Made by a program: the position numbers and the translations under genes | From: Burkholderiaceae bacterium | GTDB lineage: Bacteria > Pseudomonadota > Gammaproteobacteria > Burkholderiales > Burkholderiaceae | Assembly (NCBI GenBank): GCA_022701845.1 | Contig: JAKONS010000341.1 | Span: forward strand, 1-8,783 | Length of the DNA: 8,783 nucleotides | Direction: 5' to 3' | The notes under the pieces: generated by a model | Database searches by the model: none | Seen by the model: only the letters and a program-made list of their open reading frames with translations | What the model was told of the DNA's origin: nothing | Shown: positions 7,568 through 8,783 of the stretch, one piece after another | How positions within the stretch are numbered: the first letter of the stretch is position 1 | Layout: every line of letters begins with the position of its first letter

Positions 7568-8295
7568 ACACCAGCACCCTGACCGCACCCGCCGCCTCCA
7601 GCGCCGCGCTGTCGCCGGTGGCGTCCGAGATCGTCCACCTGAAGATCGGCCAGCTGACCCGCCAGCTGCACGATTCGCTCAACGCCCTGGGTTTCGCCGA
7701 CCGCCTGCGCGAGAGCGTCGGCGAGATGCCCGACGCCAAGAGCCGGCTGTCGTACATCGCCCGCCTGACCAGCGACGCCGCCGAAAAAGTGCTCAACCGG
7801 GTGGAAATGGCCAAGACCAACCACGAGTTCATCCTGAACGAGGCGCGCCAGATGGTCGCCAACGTGAAGAAGGACCCGGTGGCCGCGGTGGCCAGCGGCC
7901 GCATCATGAATTTCCTGGAAGCGGTGGAGCGCTCCACCCAGGAGGCCGACGGCCACCTGACGGAAATCATGATGGCGCAGGACTTCCACGACCTCACCGG
8001 CCAGGTCATCGCCCGGGTGGTGAGCCTGACCGCGAACATCGAGGACCAGCTGATCCAGCTGCTGATCCAGACCGCCCCGCCCGGCAGCGCCGCGCCCGAA
8101 GCGGCCGCCGCCGCCACCGCCGCATCGGCTGCCGCGGTGACCGCCGCCGCCGATGCCGAGATCGCGGTGGAAGGCCTGCCGGAGCCGTCGCATCCCAAGC
8201 TCAACGGGCCGGTGGTGGATTCGGAGAAAAGCTCCGGCGAAGTGGTGACGAGCCAGTCGGAAGTGGACGATCTGCTGGCCAGCCTGGGTTTCTGA
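7564..8295 (+). CDS. cheZ: CheY-phosphate phosphatase CheZ
   Basis: CheZ (243 aa) dephosphorylates CheY-P to end the tumble signal. The catalytic motif is intact: D143 and Q147 in [11 protein letters not shown], which by my count carry the same numbers as in E. coli. The flanking helices (~20-170) would form the long four-helix-bundle hairpin of the dimer. The C-terminus [12 protein letters not shown] is the CheY-binding peptide, closely matching the E. coli end VDDLLDSLGF. Between them, residues ~171-200 form an Ala-rich low-complexity linker, which accounts for the extra length over E. coli CheZ (214 aa). The ATG overlaps the cheY stop by 4 bases. A short hairpin follows the stop, so the motA-cheZ transcript may end here. 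Confidence 0.97.
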   Translation: MNTSTLTAPAASSAALSPVASEIVHLKIGQLTRQLHDSLNALGFADRLRESVGEMPDAKSRLSYIARLTSDAAEKVLNRVEMAKTNHEFILNEARQMVANVKKDPVAAVASGRIMNFLEAVERSTQEADGHLTEIMMAQDFHDLTGQVIARVVSLTANIEDQLIQLLIQTAPPGSAAPEAAAAATAASAAAVTAAADAEIAVEGLPEPSHPKLNGPVVDSEKSSGEVVTSQSEVDDLLASLGF

Positions 8296-8305
8296 GCCAT
8301 CGCAT

Positions 8306-8337
8306 CGGCGTGACGCCGTCGCGTTTCTTTCGTTTTC
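8306..8337 (+). terminator. Weak candidate intrinsic terminator after cheZ
   Basis: CGGCG (8306-8310) and CGCCG (8314-8318) pair perfectly around a TGA loop 10 bases after the cheZ stop. A T-rich but interrupted tract follows (TTTCTTTCGTTTT, 8324-8336). The stem is short and the T tract is not contiguous with it, so termination may be partial. Confidence 0.35.
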
Positions 8338-8389
8338 GACGACATGCTGAAACGCCCTCCAGCCCGATAAACCGCCCTCTCATCGGCGC

Positions 8390-8415
8390 TTAAGCTCAGG
8401 GCGCCGTTCCGACAA
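8390..8415 (+). promoter_or_regulatory. Candidate FliA (sigma-28) promoter for flhB
   Basis: TTAAGCTC (8390-8397) matches the -35 consensus TAAAGTTT at 5 of 8 positions. TCCGACAA (8408-8415) matches the -10 consensus GCCGATAA at 6 of 8, with a 10-base spacer (11 is usual). It would place transcription start about 20 bases before the flhB ATG. The 145-base cheZ-flhB gap also contains CCCGATAA (8363-8370), a 7-of-8 match to the -10 box but without a -35 partner. A separate flhB promoter fits the candidate terminator upstream. Confidence 0.35.
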
Positions 8416-8440
8416 TGGCAGCACTCCACCCAGCGCTGCT

Positions 8441-8783
8441 ATGGATTCCAGCTCAGACCGCCAACTACCCGCCACCGCCCGTAAGCTCGACCAGGCCAAG
8501 AAGGACGGGCAGGCGCCGCGCTCGCGTGATCTGGCCAACCTGGCGGTGCTGGGCGCCGGCTCCTTCGCGGTGGTGCTGCTGACGCCGACGGTGTTCGACC
8601 GGCTCGAACTGGCCCTCACCCAGCAACTGCGTTTCGACGCGGCCACGCTGCAGAACCCCGGCACGATGATGGAGCGCGCCCAGGACATGGGCGGCCTCGG
8701 CCTGCTGATCTGCCTGGTGTTCGCCTTGCTGGTCGGCGCCGCGGCGGTGGTCAGCGCCATCGCCTCCGGCGGCTGGATCGCCA
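8441..8783 (+). CDS. flhB: Flagellar biosynthesis protein FlhB, 5' part (cut by window end)
   Basis: FlhB is an inner-membrane component of the flagellar type III export apparatus and switches substrate specificity from hook to filament. The visible 114 residues match its N-terminus: a short hydrophilic leader with LPATARKLDQAKKDGQAPRSRDL (by pieces: PATARKLDQA at 10-19, KKDGQ at 20-24, PRSRDL at 26-31), the FlhB/YscU family signature. A first membrane helix follows at ~33-50, a periplasmic stretch at ~51-84, and a second helix at ~85-108 ending near GGW. The autocleaving C-terminal NPTH site lies outside the window. The ATG at 8441 gives the family-typical leader; there is no clear Shine-Dalgarno. 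It lies 145 bases after cheZ. FliR-type or YscU homologues are less likely given the flagellar context. Confidence 0.93.
   Translation, partial: MDSSSDRQLPATARKLDQAKKDGQAPRSRDLANLAVLGAGSFAVVLLTPTVFDRLELALTQQLRFDAATLQNPGTMMERAQDMGGLGLLICLVFALLVGAAAVVSAIASGGWIA

Noticed and set aside
8363..8370. CCCGATAA as a FliA -10 box on its own
   Set aside because: It matches 7 of 8 bases, but no acceptable -35 element lies at the required distance upstream, so it was not annotated as a promoter.
7486..8429. Minus-strand open frames opposite cheZ (235 and 298 codons)
   Set aside because: They are antisense to an intact CheZ with its catalytic and CheY-binding motifs, and have low-complexity shadow composition.
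1..8783. CRISPR arrays, tRNA or rRNA genes, insertion sequences, prophage attachment sites
   Set aside because: No regularly spaced repeats, tRNA-like cloverleaf, rRNA-like sequence, transposase or terminal inverted repeats were seen on either strand.

Overview
The window is high-GC DNA from a betaproteobacterium, most likely of the order Burkholderiales (Comamonadaceae or a close relative). This is inferred from strong G/C bias at third codon positions, the sequence of the motor proteins, and a hairpin repeat near position 60 of a type I recall from intergenic DNA of that group. No 16S rRNA or other decisive marker is present, so genus cannot be fixed.

Layout. Bases 1-163 are non-coding and hold two back-to-back hairpins. 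Bases 164-4843 (minus strand) encode one very large protein of 1559 residues. It combines a SAM-dependent methyltransferase, a kinase-like segment, a degenerate GT-A domain, a canonical family-2 glycosyltransferase and a GT4-like C-terminal glycosyltransferase. A 322-base divergent intergenic region (4844-5165) follows. The plus strand then carries flagellar motility and chemotaxis genes: motA (5166-6026), motB (6037-7116), cheY (7175-7567, GTG start), cheZ (7564-8295, overlapping cheY by ATGA), and the 5' part of flhB (from 8441, cut by the window end).

How the genes work together. MotA and MotB form the proton-driven stator. CheY phosphate switches the motor, and CheZ removes that phosphate. 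FlhB belongs to the flagellar type III export gate. A multi-module glycosyltransferase/methyltransferase beside a flagellar cluster suggests flagellin or other surface glycan modification; the glycan target is inference, since no flagellin gene is in view.

The points most worth a second look are the five-module architecture of the large protein, including its kinase-like DxxPxN...D signature, and an abrupt codon-usage change over its last ~85 codons. The tandem-hairpin repeat just downstream of it is a third. The motility genes themselves are ordinary and intact. Long ORFs antisense to real genes are shadows of high-GC coding and are not annotated.
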